Below, piece after piece: positions 21,720-30,736 of a stretch of 64,000 nucleotides of DNA (position 1 is its first letter; every line of letters starts with the position of its first letter). Origin of the DNA: Roseovarius sp. Pro17 (GTDB taxonomy: Bacteria > Pseudomonadota > Alphaproteobacteria > Rhodobacterales > Rhodobacteraceae). Under the pieces are notes generated by a model. The model searched no databases. It was not told the DNA's origin and was given only the letters and a program-made list of their open reading frames with translations. The stretch lies in contig NZ_CP141179.1 in the NCBI RefSeq assembly GCF_035599575.1, forward strand, positions 124,001 to 188,000, written 5' to 3'. A program made the position numbers and the translations under genes.

Positions 21720-21767
21720 GCGTTTCAAGCTTAGCCGAGGCACAGTCTAAACTTGTAACGCTTTAGG
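21720..21767. repeat. Palindromic repeat element, copy 1
   Basis: Fifteen-base arms 21720-21734 and 21747-21761 form a hairpin with two mismatches, followed by TTTAGG. The ends (GCGTTTC at left, AACGCTTTRGG at right) match the hairpins at 41460 and 61886. Confidence 0.5.
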
Positions 21768-21782
21768 AAATCTAAACAACCG

Positions 21783-21804
21783 ACGACCAAATGGTCGTTT
21801 TTTT
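21783..21804 (+). terminator. Rho-independent terminator of the LysR gene
   Basis: ACGACC (21783-21788) and GGTCGT (21793-21798) enclose a 4-base AAAT loop and lead into an eight-T run (21797-21804). It separates the LysR transcript from the Rieske oxygenase gene. Confidence 0.85.
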
Positions 21805-21869
21805 CCGGCTTGGGCCTTTGTATAACACCATCAATCTCAGCCACGTAAAAATGTCAGCTAGGAATTCAG

Positions 21870-22910
21870 ATGTTCTTGAAAAACGCATGGTATGTCGCCG
21901 CCTGGAGCGATGAGATCGTGGGCGAATTGCAGCAAGTCAAAGTGCTGGGCGAAAAGATCTGCATGTTCCGCAATCAGCAGAACGAAGTCATCGCGATGGA
22001 GGATGCCTGCCCCCATCGCAAGCTGCCCCTGTCCAAGGGGCGGATCAAGGGTGACACGGTGGAATGCGGTTATCACGGTCTGACATTTGATTGCGCGGGG
22101 CAGTGCGTCTGGGCACCGGGCGGAGGGCGCATCCCGTCGGCGGCGCGCGTGCGGCCCTATCCGGTGCATGAGAAATACGGGCTTGTCTGGATCTGGATGG
22201 GTAATGCCGCCATCGCCGATGCTGAAGACATCATCGACATCCCCAATTTCGACAGCCCTGAATGGGGCATGAATCGCGGCGCCGCGATGGAGCTGAACTG
22301 CAACTATCTGCTGATGTGCGACAACCTGCTCGATCCGACGCATGTGGCCTGGGTCCATGAAACGTCCTTTGCCTCGGCCGAAACCAAGGATGCTCCGCTA
22401 CGCGTGACCAAGACTGACACTGGCGTCATCGTGCATCGCTGGATGATGGATCACGAGCCGGCGCCGTTTTACAAGAAGGTCGTCGAGTTCGAGGGCAATT
22501 GCGACCGCCTACAACATTACGAGGTGCGCTACCCCAGCCACGCGCTGATCCGTGCGGTGTTCACCCCTGCGGGCACGGGGGGTGTCGATGGGACGCTGCA
22601 TGAAAATACGTTCGTAATGGACAGCTACAACTTCATGACGCCCACGACCGAGACCGAAACCCGCTATTACTGGTTCCAGCTTCGCAACATCCGGCCCGAC
22701 GACGAAGAACTGTCCAAGATGATGAGCGAGGACGTGCGCGGAGCCTTTGAAGAGGATCGCGCGGTTCTGGATCAGGTACAGATCGGCATGTCCGAGAAAA
22801 CCTCGCCGCATATCGATCTGGGCATCGATGCGGGCCAGTTGCGATTCCGCCGCCAACTGGAGGCGATGATCGCAGAAGAAGCGATGGTCGACGCAAAGAT
22901 GAGCCAGTGA
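21870..22910 (+). CDS. Rieske non-haem iron oxygenase, VanA-like
   Basis: The 346-residue oxygenase carries the Rieske [2Fe-2S] ligands C47-x-H49 and C66-x2-H69 (DACPHRKLP and ECGYHG). The catalytic iron site is D155-x2-H158-x4-H163 in NLLDPTHVAWVHE. The N terminus MFLKNAWYVAAW is typical of the vanillate O-demethylase/PaO branch, which demethylates or hydroxylates small aromatic or heterocyclic acids. It is followed one base later by its reductase. Among a peptide-type importer, a deacylase and hut genes, oxidation or N-demethylation of an imidazole compound is a reasonable but unproved guess. Confidence 0.88.
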   Translation: MFLKNAWYVAAWSDEIVGELQQVKVLGEKICMFRNQQNEVIAMEDACPHRKLPLSKGRIKGDTVECGYHGLTFDCAGQCVWAPGGGRIPSAARVRPYPVHEKYGLVWIWMGNAAIADAEDIIDIPNFDSPEWGMNRGAAMELNCNYLLMCDNLLDPTHVAWVHETSFASAETKDAPLRVTKTDTGVIVHRWMMDHEPAPFYKKVVEFEGNCDRLQHYEVRYPSHALIRAVFTPAGTGGVDGTLHENTFVMDSYNFMTPTTETETRYYWFQLRNIRPDDEELSKMMSEDVRGAFEEDRAVLDQVQIGMSEKTSPHIDLGIDAGQLRFRRQLEAMIAEEAMVDAKMSQ

Positions 22911-22911
22911 G

Positions 22912-24084
22912 ATGACGCAGGGCTTTCGCGTATTCCGCGTCGCAGACAAGGTCCGCGAGAGCGAAATTATCACCTCCTTCTATCTGGAACCGACAGATGG
23001 CGCGCCGGTCTGGACGGTCAAGCCGGGTCAGTATCTGACCCTGCGTGTTCCGAACGCCGAAGGGACCATTCTCAAGACCTACTCAGTCTCGTGCGATGCA
23101 TCCGAGGCGCGCCACCACCGTATCACGGTCAAGCGTGAGGCAGGCACGAATGGTGCCCCCGATGGGATCGGGTCATCCTGGCTGCATGACCGCATCGAGA
23201 TCGGCGACGAGATCGACATCGCTGCCCCGCGCGGCACGTTTTATCTGAACGAGGACAGCAGCCGCCCGGTGTTGCTGCTGTCCGGCGGAGTCGGGCTGAC
23301 GCCGCTGGTTTCGATGCTGCACCGATTGCAGGCCAGCGGCCGGGACGTCTATTTCCTGCATGCCTGCGAGAATGGGCAAGTTCATGCGCTGCGCGACGAA
23401 GTTCTGTCATGTGAAAATGACCGGACCCGTCCGCTATTCGTCTATCGCGCGCCCAGCGGTGCGGACCGCGACGCGGGCCTGTTTCATGCCGAAGGGATGA
23501 TCGACAAGGCCTTTTTGCAAACGCATGTGCCAATCGGCGACTACGACGCCTACATCTGCGGGCCGACGCCGTTCATGGCGGCAATGTATCAGCTTTTGTT
23601 GGAGCTGGGCGTGCGCAAAAGCCAAATCGCCTATGAATTCTTTGGCAAGGCAACCACGCTTGAGGCGCTGGTCGAAAAACCTGCTGCTGTCGCGCCGTCC
23701 AAAGCGGCCTCGCGTGCGGCGCCGACCATTCAGGCGTTGACCTTCCTCACGGACCCGGATGCTTGGGCTGCCGACGACAGTGCCGCTGAGACCGTGGCGG
23801 AGACTGCCCTGAAAAACACCACCGCGCCCAACGGCGACGTGACATTCCGCAAATCGGGTGCCTCGGCAGAGTGGGATGGCTCGGCGGGATCGTTGCTGGA
23901 ATTGGCGGAAAATGCAGGGCTGAACCCCGATTTCAGTTGCCGCGCGGGGATCTGCAATACCTGCAAATGCGGCCTAATCGCGGGCGAGGTCGAATATTTC
24001 GAAGACCCGCTGATTCCGCCCGAAGCCGGTCAGGTGCTGATCTGTTGCGCACGGCCCAAAGGCGCCGTGGTGTTGGATATCTAA
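22912..24084 (+). CDS. Rieske oxygenase reductase (FAD, NAD(P)H and C-terminal [2Fe-2S] ferredoxin domains)
   Basis: In order, this 390-residue protein has a ferredoxin-reductase FAD domain (about 1-110, LKTYSVSC), an NAD domain (about 115-235, LLLSGGVGLTPLVSML and YICGPTPFMAAM), a linker rich in Ala, and a plant-type ferredoxin domain with SCRAGICNTCKCG and a final Cys in LICCARP. The flavohaemoglobin-like FAD part and C-terminal ferredoxin resemble GbcB-type reductases of quaternary-amine Rieske systems more than FMN-type VanB. It supplies electrons to the oxygenase immediately upstream. Confidence 0.9.
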   Translation: MTQGFRVFRVADKVRESEIITSFYLEPTDGAPVWTVKPGQYLTLRVPNAEGTILKTYSVSCDASEARHHRITVKREAGTNGAPDGIGSSWLHDRIEIGDEIDIAAPRGTFYLNEDSSRPVLLLSGGVGLTPLVSMLHRLQASGRDVYFLHACENGQVHALRDEVLSCENDRTRPLFVYRAPSGADRDAGLFHAEGMIDKAFLQTHVPIGDYDAYICGPTPFMAAMYQLLLELGVRKSQIAYEFFGKATTLEALVEKPAAVAPSKAASRAAPTIQALTFLTDPDAWAADDSAAETVAETALKNTTAPNGDVTFRKSGASAEWDGSAGSLLELAENAGLNPDFSCRAGICNTCKCGLIAGEVEYFEDPLIPPEAGQVLICCARPKGAVVLDI

Positions 24085-24086
24085 AG

Positions 24087-25142
24087 CTACGGCGCTTGGG
24101 CCAAAAGTGCGTCCAGCGCCGCGGCCGAAAGTTCGGGACAGATTACACAGAGATGATCGCCCGGCGCCACGATCGCCCCGGCGCGCAGAATTGCGATGAT
24201 CCCGGCTGTTGTTGCGCACAGATCGTGTGGCGCAGCGTCCAGCCGGTAGAGATTGCGCAATCGTGCCACCGGCTGACCGGCTTGCACCGGTGCGCCGATC
24301 GTGACCAAAGGCTCGACCAATCCGTGGTCTTGTGCGACTACGGCATCGGCCTGTTCTCCAAGGTCAAGGAACCGCGTTTGCGACGCTGGGATCATTCCCA
24401 GCCGCTGCGCGGCGTCTGCGCGCAGGACGCAGGTATGAACCAGAATGCGCAGCACCCCTTGCCATCCCGCCTCCAGCGAGCAAAGCGAAACCTTGCCTTC
24501 GCCGCCCAGTTCGCAGGACAGCATCGCGCAGCCTGCGGCATGGGCGGATTCGTCGAAGTCGCCGGGCGTGTCGCTGACTGGCACGACCATCGCGTTTGGC
24601 AGGCCCATCGCAGTGGCCAGATCGCGGGTCTGGACGTTACGGGCAGGATCAGGCGACAGGCACAGATAGGCCGCATCCAGATAATTGGTGCCGGTGCCGC
24701 CAGAATGAAGGTCGATGGCCACATCCGCCAGCGGCATCAGCTGTGTCGCGACAAAGCCCGCAATTTCGCGCGTCGGCCCGCCAAAGGCCTGACCGGGAAA
24801 CGAGCGGTTCAGATTGCCGCCATCCAGCGGTGACACCCGGCTGACCCCTTGGACCGCTGGCATGTTGAGGGCGGGCGCAAGGATCAGACGTCCGGCCATG
24901 TCGCTTTCCTCAAGCCTCTCGAACAGGCGGCGCACGATGATCTGGCCCTCGTATTCGTCACCGTGGTTTCCGGCGCACACCAATGCTGTCGGCCCATCGC
25001 CGCCCCGGATCACGCCCAAGGGGGATTGGATGGTCGAAAAGGCAATCTGATTGTCGGAATGGGACAGCCCGAAACTGCCCGCGCGTTTGCCGGGGGTTGC
25101 CATATCAAGGTCTGATTTCACCGTTCCGAAACGCAAGCTCAT
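24087..25142 (-). CDS. AstE/aspartoacylase-family zinc deacylase
   Basis: The product of 351 residues is of the succinylglutamate desuccinylase/aspartoacylase type. Zinc ligands are visible in CAGNHGDEYEG (H and E) and in the later DLHSGG; NLNRSFPG is the substrate-binding Asn-Arg pair. Relatives remove acyl groups from N-acyl amino acids, such as DoeB on N-acetyl-diaminobutyrate. I chose the start at 25142, which overlaps the ABC ATPase stop by ATGA and removes 19 unlikely residues. Coupling to the importer suggests the transported compound is an N-acyl amino acid. It converges on the reductase gene with two bases between stops. Confidence 0.87.
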   Translation of the reverse strand: MSLRFGTVKSDLDMATPGKRAGSFGLSHSDNQIAFSTIQSPLGVIRGGDGPTALVCAGNHGDEYEGQIIVRRLFERLEESDMAGRLILAPALNMPAVQGVSRVSPLDGGNLNRSFPGQAFGGPTREIAGFVATQLMPLADVAIDLHSGGTGTNYLDAAYLCLSPDPARNVQTRDLATAMGLPNAMVVPVSDTPGDFDESAHAAGCAMLSCELGGEGKVSLCSLEAGWQGVLRILVHTCVLRADAAQRLGMIPASQTRFLDLGEQADAVVAQDHGLVEPLVTIGAPVQAGQPVARLRNLYRLDAAPHDLCATTAGIIAILRAGAIVAPGDHLCVICPELSAAALDALLAQAP

Positions 25143-26776
25143 GGCTGATCCTCGGTATTCAGAATGTCGCCGCGCTCTTCCAGCAGTTCGGTCAGCCAAT
25201 CAGGGTCCATTTCGGGAACCGATGACAGCAGCAACTCGGTGTAGGGTTCATGGGGCGGCGAAAAGATTTCGTCCTTGGGCCCTTGCTCGACGATGACGCC
25301 GTTTTGCATCACGACGACCGTATCCGCGATCGAGCGCACTGTCGCCAGATCATGTGTGATGAACATATAGGTCAGGTTCATTTCCCGTTGCAGCCGATCC
25401 AGCAGGCGAAGGATGCCTTCGGCGACCAGCTGATCCAGCGCTGATGTGACCTCATCGCAGATGATGAATTCAGGCTCGGCGGCCAAGGCGCGCGCGATGC
25501 AGATCCGCTGCTTTTGACCACCCGACAGCTCGGACGGCAGGCGGTCGATGAACTCATCTGGGTCAAGCTCGATCAGGGTCAGCAGTTCGCGAATGCGGGC
25601 CTCTTTGGCCTTGCCCTTCAGCCCCAGAAAAAATGTCAGCGGGCGACCGATGGTCTCGCGTATTCGGTGCTTGGGGTTCAGTGCCGTATCCGCCGACTGG
25701 TGGATCATCTGGACGTGGCGTTGCAAGTCGGGCGAGCGTTGCCTGCTGGATTTCGGCAGCGGCGTGCCGTCGAATTTGATCTGTCCCTCCGACGGGGGCA
25801 GCAACCCCATGACCACCCGCGCCAAGGTCGATTTGCCCGACCCGCTTTCGCCGACGATGGCAACGGTGCTGCCGCGTGCGATTGTCAGGCTGATGTCATT
25901 CAGAACTGCAACCGGCCCATATCCGGCAGTGACGTTCGCGATCTCAAGCAGGGGCTTCGTGCCCTCCTCTTGCGGCGGCATGGGGGCACGGCGGAACTCG
26001 CGGACGGCCCAGAGGGATTTGGTGTATTCCTCTTGCGGGGCGGACAGCATCTGACGCGCCGGGGCCTCTTCGACCTCATCACCGCGCAGCAGAACCTTTA
26101 TCCGGTCTGCCATCTGCGCCACGACGGCCAGATCGTGGGTGATGTAGATTGCAGCGGTATTGTATTCGCGCACAATGTCGCGGATGGCGGCCAGAACCTC
26201 GATCTGGGTGGTAACGTCCAGCGCAGTCGTGGGTTCGTCAAAGATGATCAGGTCGGGACGGCAGGCCATCGCCATCGCGGTCATTGCGCGCTGCAATTGG
26301 CCGCCCGATACCTGATGCGGATAGCGAAAGCCGATTTCTTCGGGGTTGGGCAGCCGAATCTTGCGATAGAGATTGACCGCATCCGATTGCGCTTCGGCGC
26401 GGCTCATGACGCCGTGTTTGACCGGACCCTCGCAATACTGGTCGATCAGCTTGTAGGCCGGGTTGAACGCGGCGGCCGCCGATTGTGCGACATACGCGAT
26501 GCGCGCGCCGCGCAATTGGCGCAGGGTCTTGTTTGATGCGCCAAGCAGCTCTTGGCCGTCAAAGTTGATCGACCCGCTGCTGATCCGGCAACCGCCCTTG
26601 GTATAGCCCATCGCAGCCAGACCGAGCGTCGATTTTCCCGCGCCACTTTCGCCGATCAGGCCCAGAATTTCGCCGCGATTCAGCGTGAGGTCGACGCCAT
26701 TGATGATCGGCTTCCACTGGCGATCCGACCATCCTTCGATCCGGATATCGGTCATTTTTAAGAGCAGGTCGGCCAT
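25139..26776 (-). CDS. Fused dipeptide-type ABC transporter ATPase (DppD-DppF in one chain)
   Basis: The 545-residue protein carries two complete ATPase units. The first has Walker [10 protein letters not shown], signature VSGGQLQRA and Walker [14 protein letters not shown]; the second has GESGSGKST, signature LSGGQKQRI and [13 protein letters not shown]. The second Walker B has Val where Pro is usual after DE (DEV, not DEP), which is common in this family. One chain can therefore energise the two-permease channel alone. It lies three bases after the DppC-like gene. Confidence 0.93.
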   Translation of the reverse strand: MADLLLKMTDIRIEGWSDRQWKPIINGVDLTLNRGEILGLIGESGAGKSTLGLAAMGYTKGGCRISSGSINFDGQELLGASNKTLRQLRGARIAYVAQSAAAAFNPAYKLIDQYCEGPVKHGVMSRAEAQSDAVNLYRKIRLPNPEEIGFRYPHQVSGGQLQRAMTAMAMACRPDLIIFDEPTTALDVTTQIEVLAAIRDIVREYNTAAIYITHDLAVVAQMADRIKVLLRGDEVEEAPARQMLSAPQEEYTKSLWAVREFRRAPMPPQEEGTKPLLEIANVTAGYGPVAVLNDISLTIARGSTVAIVGESGSGKSTLARVVMGLLPPSEGQIKFDGTPLPKSSRQRSPDLQRHVQMIHQSADTALNPKHRIRETIGRPLTFFLGLKGKAKEARIRELLTLIELDPDEFIDRLPSELSGGQKQRICIARALAAEPEFIICDEVTSALDQLVAEGILRLLDRLQREMNLTYMFITHDLATVRSIADTVVVMQNGVIVEQGPKDEIFSPPHEPYTELLLSSVPEMDPDWLTELLEERGDILNTEDQP

Positions 26777-26779
26777 GCG

Positions 26780-27637
26780 CTACTCCCTTATCCCGGAGGA
26801 CATGTGCAAAATCCAGTCGACCACAAGGTTGACGCCGATTGTCAGCAGGGCGATGGCCCCCGCGGGCAGCAAGGGGGCAAGCCCGAATGTGGCGGATTGC
26901 CATGTGGCAAAGTTGGCGAATGAGATCAGCTTGGCGCTTTCGCGCACCATGCCGCCCCAATCGGCGGTTGGTGGCTGGATGCCAAGGCCGAGGAACGACA
27001 GTGCCGAGATGAACAGGAACACAAAGCAGAACCGCAATCCGAACTCAGCGATCATCGGGGCGGCCGCGTTCGGCAGCACCTCCTTGCGGATCAACCAGAG
27101 CAGGCCCTCGCCGCGCATCCGGGCGACCTCGATATAGTCCATCGTCAGGATGCCCTGCGCGACGGCGCGGGACAGCCGGAAAACGCGCGTGCTGTCCAAT
27201 ACCGCGATCACAAGGATCAGCGCCAGAACCGAGGTGCCGGTAATCGTGAGGATCAGCAGGGCAAAGATCAGCGGTGGGATCGCCATCAGCACATCGACGA
27301 CCCGCGCGGTAATCGCGTCGAACCAACCGCCAATGGTCGCCGCCAGCAGGCCGAAGGTGGCACCCAGAAAGAACGCCAGCGCCGTCGTGGCCAGGGCGAT
27401 CCCGACGGTGTTGCGCGCGCCATAGATCAGGCGCGACATCACATCGCGGCCCAATGCATCGGTGCCAAGGTAGTGTGGCGCGCTCCAGGGGCTATATTGC
27501 GAACCGACCGACGCGCTTTCGGGGAAAGGCGCAAACAGCGGGGCGCCAATCGCGAGAACCGCGTAGAAGACCACGATCCCGATGCCGATCCATGCGGAAA
27601 CCGGCGCGTCTCGCAGGTTATGAAGCAAGCTGTGCAT
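26780..27637 (-). CDS. Dipeptide-type ABC transporter permease, DppC-like
   Basis: The 285 residues hold about six membrane helices. The family landmarks are HYLGTDALGRDVMSRLIYGAR after the first periplasmic loop and the EAA loop (YIEVARMRGEGLLWLIRKEVLPN). It is the second permease, four bases after the DppB-like gene, and pairs with it to form the channel for the solute delivered by the binding protein at 19069-20625. Confidence 0.93.
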   Translation of the reverse strand: MHSLLHNLRDAPVSAWIGIGIVVFYAVLAIGAPLFAPFPESASVGSQYSPWSAPHYLGTDALGRDVMSRLIYGARNTVGIALATTALAFFLGATFGLLAATIGGWFDAITARVVDVLMAIPPLIFALLILTITGTSVLALILVIAVLDSTRVFRLSRAVAQGILTMDYIEVARMRGEGLLWLIRKEVLPNAAAPMIAEFGLRFCFVFLFISALSFLGLGIQPPTADWGGMVRESAKLISFANFATWQSATFGLAPLLPAGAIALLTIGVNLVVDWILHMSSGIRE

Positions 27638-27641
27638 GGTG

Positions 27642-28598
27642 TTACCTCGGATGCATGAGGCGGGGGTTCGCGATGATCGACAGGATGTCAGCCGTCAGAT
27701 TGAGCAGGATGTAGGTGGCCGCAAAGATCAGACAGGCCGCCTGCACCACGGTCACATCCCGGTTCGAAACTGAATCCACAAGGATCTGTCCAAGACCGGG
27801 ATAGACAAACACGACTTCGACCAGAACGACGCCGACGATCAGATAGGCAAGGTTGAGGGCGATCACGTTGATGATCGGGGCGAGGGCATTCGGCAGCGCA
27901 TGGACCGCGATGACACGCCAACGCTTCATCCCCTTTAGATGCGCCATCTCAATATAGGGCAGCGCCAGAAGGTTCAGAATGGCCGCGCGCGTCATCCGCA
28001 TCATGTAGGCCAGAACGATCAACGTCAGCGTCATCGCGGGCAGGAAGGTGCGATAGAGCCGCTCGGCGAACCCTGCGCCAATATCAATGCTGGCGAGGCT
28101 GGGGAACCACCCCAGACCGACCGAGAAGACCAGGATCAGGATGTAGGCGATAAAGAACTCGGGAAACGAAATCGCGGCCAACGTCGAACTGGACAGCATC
28201 CGATCGAATACCGAGCCGTTATAAAGTGCGGCCAACATGCCCGAGACAACTGCGATCGGCACGGCAATCGCGGCGGCATATCCCGCGAGGAAAAACGTAT
28301 TCGCCGCTCGCTGGCCGATCAGTTCCGAAATCGGGCGCTGGTTGGCCAGCGAAAGTCCGAAGTCACCTGTGAGGGCACCCCCCAGCCAAGCGAAGTAGCG
28401 CACATGCAGCGGGCGGTTCAGGTCGTATTTCTCACGAAAAGCGTTGAGGCTTTCTTCGGTGGCGGCCTGACCCAACATCTCGGTCGCGATGTCACCGGGC
28501 AGCAATTCAATCGCCGCAAAGATGATGACCGTCACGACGAGCAAGGTCAGAAAGCCGACCATCAGTCGTTTGAGAATGATGAACAGAATTGAATTCAT
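27642..28598 (-). CDS. Dipeptide-type ABC transporter permease, DppB-like
   Basis: This is the first gene of the importer operon, 318 residues. It shows the DppB N-terminal helix (LKRLMVGFLTLLVVTVIIF), the LNRPLHVRYFAWLGGAL segment and the EAA loop (YIEMAHLKGMKRWRVIAVHALPN). The ribosome site is weak (AGTGACCTAG before ATG). The 183-base gap to the divergent GntR gene contains a TATGTCTA site. Confidence 0.92.
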   Translation of the reverse strand: MNSILFIILKRLMVGFLTLLVVTVIIFAAIELLPGDIATEMLGQAATEESLNAFREKYDLNRPLHVRYFAWLGGALTGDFGLSLANQRPISELIGQRAANTFFLAGYAAAIAVPIAVVSGMLAALYNGSVFDRMLSSSTLAAISFPEFFIAYILILVFSVGLGWFPSLASIDIGAGFAERLYRTFLPAMTLTLIVLAYMMRMTRAAILNLLALPYIEMAHLKGMKRWRVIAVHALPNALAPIINVIALNLAYLIVGVVLVEVVFVYPGLGQILVDSVSNRDVTVVQAACLIFAATYILLNLTADILSIIANPRLMHPR

Positions 28599-28627
28599 CT
28601 AGGTCACTATTGTCCACATAAAGGCTG

Positions 28628-28642
28628 TTATGTCTAGATTTA
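28628..28642. promoter_or_regulatory. Candidate HutC-type operator before the importer operon
   Basis: TATGTCTA (28629-28636) belongs to GTCTAGAT (28632-28639), one base from the HutC-family core GTMTAKAC. Eleven of fourteen bases match the stronger hutF/hutI site at 36010-36023. It lies about 30 bases before the permease start. Two AGTATAC words at 28662 and 28756, the second in the palindrome AGTATACT, are further candidates near the GntR gene. Confidence 0.45.
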
Positions 28643-28781
28643 TAATCGCCGACCGTGTTCAAGTATACGATGGCAAGCGTAGGTAGTCTGTCTGAATGTT
28701 TAGATTTTCTGTGCCGGTGGGTGCGGCAGTGGTCTTGGATCGACATTAAGCATAGAGTATACTGATATATATGCAGGCTTA

Positions 28782-29486
28782 ATGAAGGCGCGTGCCATGA
28801 AGGCCACCTACAGGGATGTAAAATCCGACATCCTGTCGAAAATTACCAAAGGGGATTGGGGGCCCGGTAGCTTGATCCCCAATGAGATTGAGTTGGCCGG
28901 GATTTATGGCTGCGCCCGTGCGACGGTTAACCGCGCGATGCGCGAGCTGGCCGATGATGGTATCATTGAGCGCCGCCGCAAGGCCGGTACACGTGTGCGC
29001 GCCAGTCCGATCCGGCAAGCACGGTTCGACATTCCGCTGGTGCGCCGCGAGATTGAGGACAAGGGTGCCGAATACCGCTATTCCCTTGCCAACCGCGCGG
29101 TTGAGGAGGCCCCAGACTGGCTACGCGCGCGGCTCAAACTACCGGCAGGTGGCAAGGCGCTGCACCTTGTCTGCATGCATTACGCGGATGGCGATCCCTA
29201 TCAGCACGAAGACAGATGGATCAATCTGGCGGCGCTGCCACAGGCAGAAGACGCTGATTTTTCGCAGGTGGGACCGAATGAATGGCTGGTTGCGACCATC
29301 CCGTTTTCGGATGCCGAAATCAGTTTTTCCGCGGGTTTGGCAGATCGGGAACTGTCCGACTACCTGGCCGGTAAAATTGGCGATCCGGTTTTTACCATTG
29401 AGCGGTCCACTTGGTGGGAAGGTCAGGCGATCACCTACGTAAAATTGGCCTATCGACCCGGCCACCGCATGACGACGCGCTACTGA
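28782..29486 (+). CDS. GntR-family regulator, HutC subfamily
   Basis: The 234-residue repressor-like protein has an N-terminal winged helix (SLIPNEIELAGIYGCARATVNRAMRELADDGII) and a C-terminal UTRA ligand domain. The end of the UTRA domain (TYVKLAYRPGHRMTTRY) resembles HutC proteins, which bind urocanate. It is divergent from the ABC operon and upstream of the DSD1-family gene, 6 kb from the hut operon. I infer that it controls importer and hut genes together. A second possible start at 28797 would remove five residues. Confidence 0.85.
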   Translation: MKARAMKATYRDVKSDILSKITKGDWGPGSLIPNEIELAGIYGCARATVNRAMRELADDGIIERRRKAGTRVRASPIRQARFDIPLVRREIEDKGAEYRYSLANRAVEEAPDWLRARLKLPAGGKALHLVCMHYADGDPYQHEDRWINLAALPQAEDADFSQVGPNEWLVATIPFSDAEISFSAGLADRELSDYLAGKIGDPVFTIERSTWWEGQAITYVKLAYRPGHRMTTRY

Positions 29487-29527
29487 TCGTCGCGCAAAAA
29501 CTCTCCGATTTCTAGGAACCAAGCGCC

Positions 29528-30670
29528 ATGAATGATCCCCGACTTGCCCCTTTGACGACGCCATGCCTTTTGCTGGACGAAGGCAAAATGAAGCGCAACA
29601 TTGACCGGCTGGCCAAACATGCGGCCCAACTGGGCGTGGCAATGCGGCCTCATCTGAAGACCGCAAAATGCGTCGAGGTCGCGCGCCATGTTCTGGCAGG
29701 TGGCACTGGGCCGGCAACAGTGTCGACACTGGCCGAGGCCGAGGTGTTCGCGGCAGCGGGCATCAATGACATCGTTTATGCCGTGGGGATCGGCCTCAGC
29801 AAGCTGGAGCGTGTGCTGGATCTGCACCGCGCGGGCTGTCGGTTGACGGTGCTGTTGGATTCGGTCCCTCAGGCGCGTGCCGTGGCAGAGGCCTCGCGCG
29901 CGGCGGGCATCGCCATTCCGGCGATGATCGAAATCGACAGCGACGGGCACCGCAGCGGGCTAAGCGCAAATGATCCCGAATTGATCGAAGTCGGGCGCAT
30001 TCTGCATGAAGAGGGTGCCGAGCTAAGCGGCGTTCTATGCCACGCGGGTCAAAGCTATGGCGCGGTCGGGCGCGAGGCGCAGGCGGAATCCGCCGAGGTT
30101 GAGCGTCTGGCCGTCGTCACCGCCGCCGCCGCATTGCGCGAGGCCGGTCTGCCATGCCCGATTGTCAGCGTCGGATCGACACCGACCGCCCACGCCGCCA
30201 AGGATCTGAGTGGCGTGACTGAACTGCGCGCGGGCGTCTATGTGTTCTTTGATCTGGTCATGGCCGGGATCGACGTGTGCCGTGTCGATGATCTTGCCCT
30301 GTCGGTTCTGACGACCGTTATTGGCCATCAGGCAAAACAGGGCTGGGTGATGGTCGATGCTGGCTGGATGGCCATGTCGCGCGATCGTGGCACCGCAGGC
30401 CAAGCAGTCGATCAGGGGTATGGCCTAGTATGTGATGAGGCCGGGAACCCGTTGGAGGACCTCATTGTCATCCAGACCAGTCAGGAGCATGGGACAATCG
30501 CGGTGCGCCCCGGCTCGGGTGCGGCGATGCCGGATATTCCGGTCGGCATGCGCCTTCGCATTTTGCCCAATCATGCCTGTGCGACCGCAGCCCAGCATCA
30601 GCGCTATCATGTGCTGCCCGAGCAGGCCGGTGCGCCCTTGATGGTTTGGGAGCGGTTCGGCGGCTGGTAG
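29528..30670 (+). CDS. DSD1-family PLP enzyme (D-threonine aldolase/D-serine dehydratase-like)
   Basis: This is a fold-type III PLP protein of 380 residues. The PLP Lys is in RPHLKTAKC, and the C-terminal domain carries the metal-binding His and Cys in LPNHACAT, as in eukaryotic-type D-serine dehydratase and D-threonine aldolase. Such enzymes act on D-3-hydroxy amino acids. The substrate here is unknown; a beta-hydroxylated or D-amino acid formed in this cluster would fit. It follows the HutC-like gene by 41 bases and is probably cotranscribed with it. A bidirectional terminator follows. Confidence 0.85.
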   Translation: MNDPRLAPLTTPCLLLDEGKMKRNIDRLAKHAAQLGVAMRPHLKTAKCVEVARHVLAGGTGPATVSTLAEAEVFAAAGINDIVYAVGIGLSKLERVLDLHRAGCRLTVLLDSVPQARAVAEASRAAGIAIPAMIEIDSDGHRSGLSANDPELIEVGRILHEEGAELSGVLCHAGQSYGAVGREAQAESAEVERLAVVTAAAALREAGLPCPIVSVGSTPTAHAAKDLSGVTELRAGVYVFFDLVMAGIDVCRVDDLALSVLTTVIGHQAKQGWVMVDAGWMAMSRDRGTAGQAVDQGYGLVCDEAGNPLEDLIVIQTSQEHGTIAVRPGSGAAMPDIPVGMRLRILPNHACATAAQHQRYHVLPEQAGAPLMVWERFGGW

Positions 30671-30682
30671 GCCTCTGAAACG

Positions 30683-30722
30683 AAAACCGCCGCTGACCTT
30701 GCGAGGACAGCGGCGGAAATTT
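30683..30722. terminator. Bidirectional terminator between the DSD1-family gene and hutU
   Basis: CCGCCGCTG (30687-30695) pairs perfectly with CAGCGGCGG (30708-30716). An AAAA stretch on the left and AAATTT on the right give weak U runs on both strands, fitting the convergent genes on either side. Confidence 0.8.
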
Positions 30723-30736
30723 AAACGGCGCGGATA

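Noticed and set aside
24087..25142. DoeB of ectoine degradation
   Set aside because: The fold agrees, but DoeA, the ectoine transporter and the AsnC-type regulator are not here, so only the family name is given.
25514..26536. An open frame of 340 codons on the plus strand
   Set aside because: It lies fully opposite the fused ABC ATPase, whose two Walker sets are intact; composition is that of an antisense frame.
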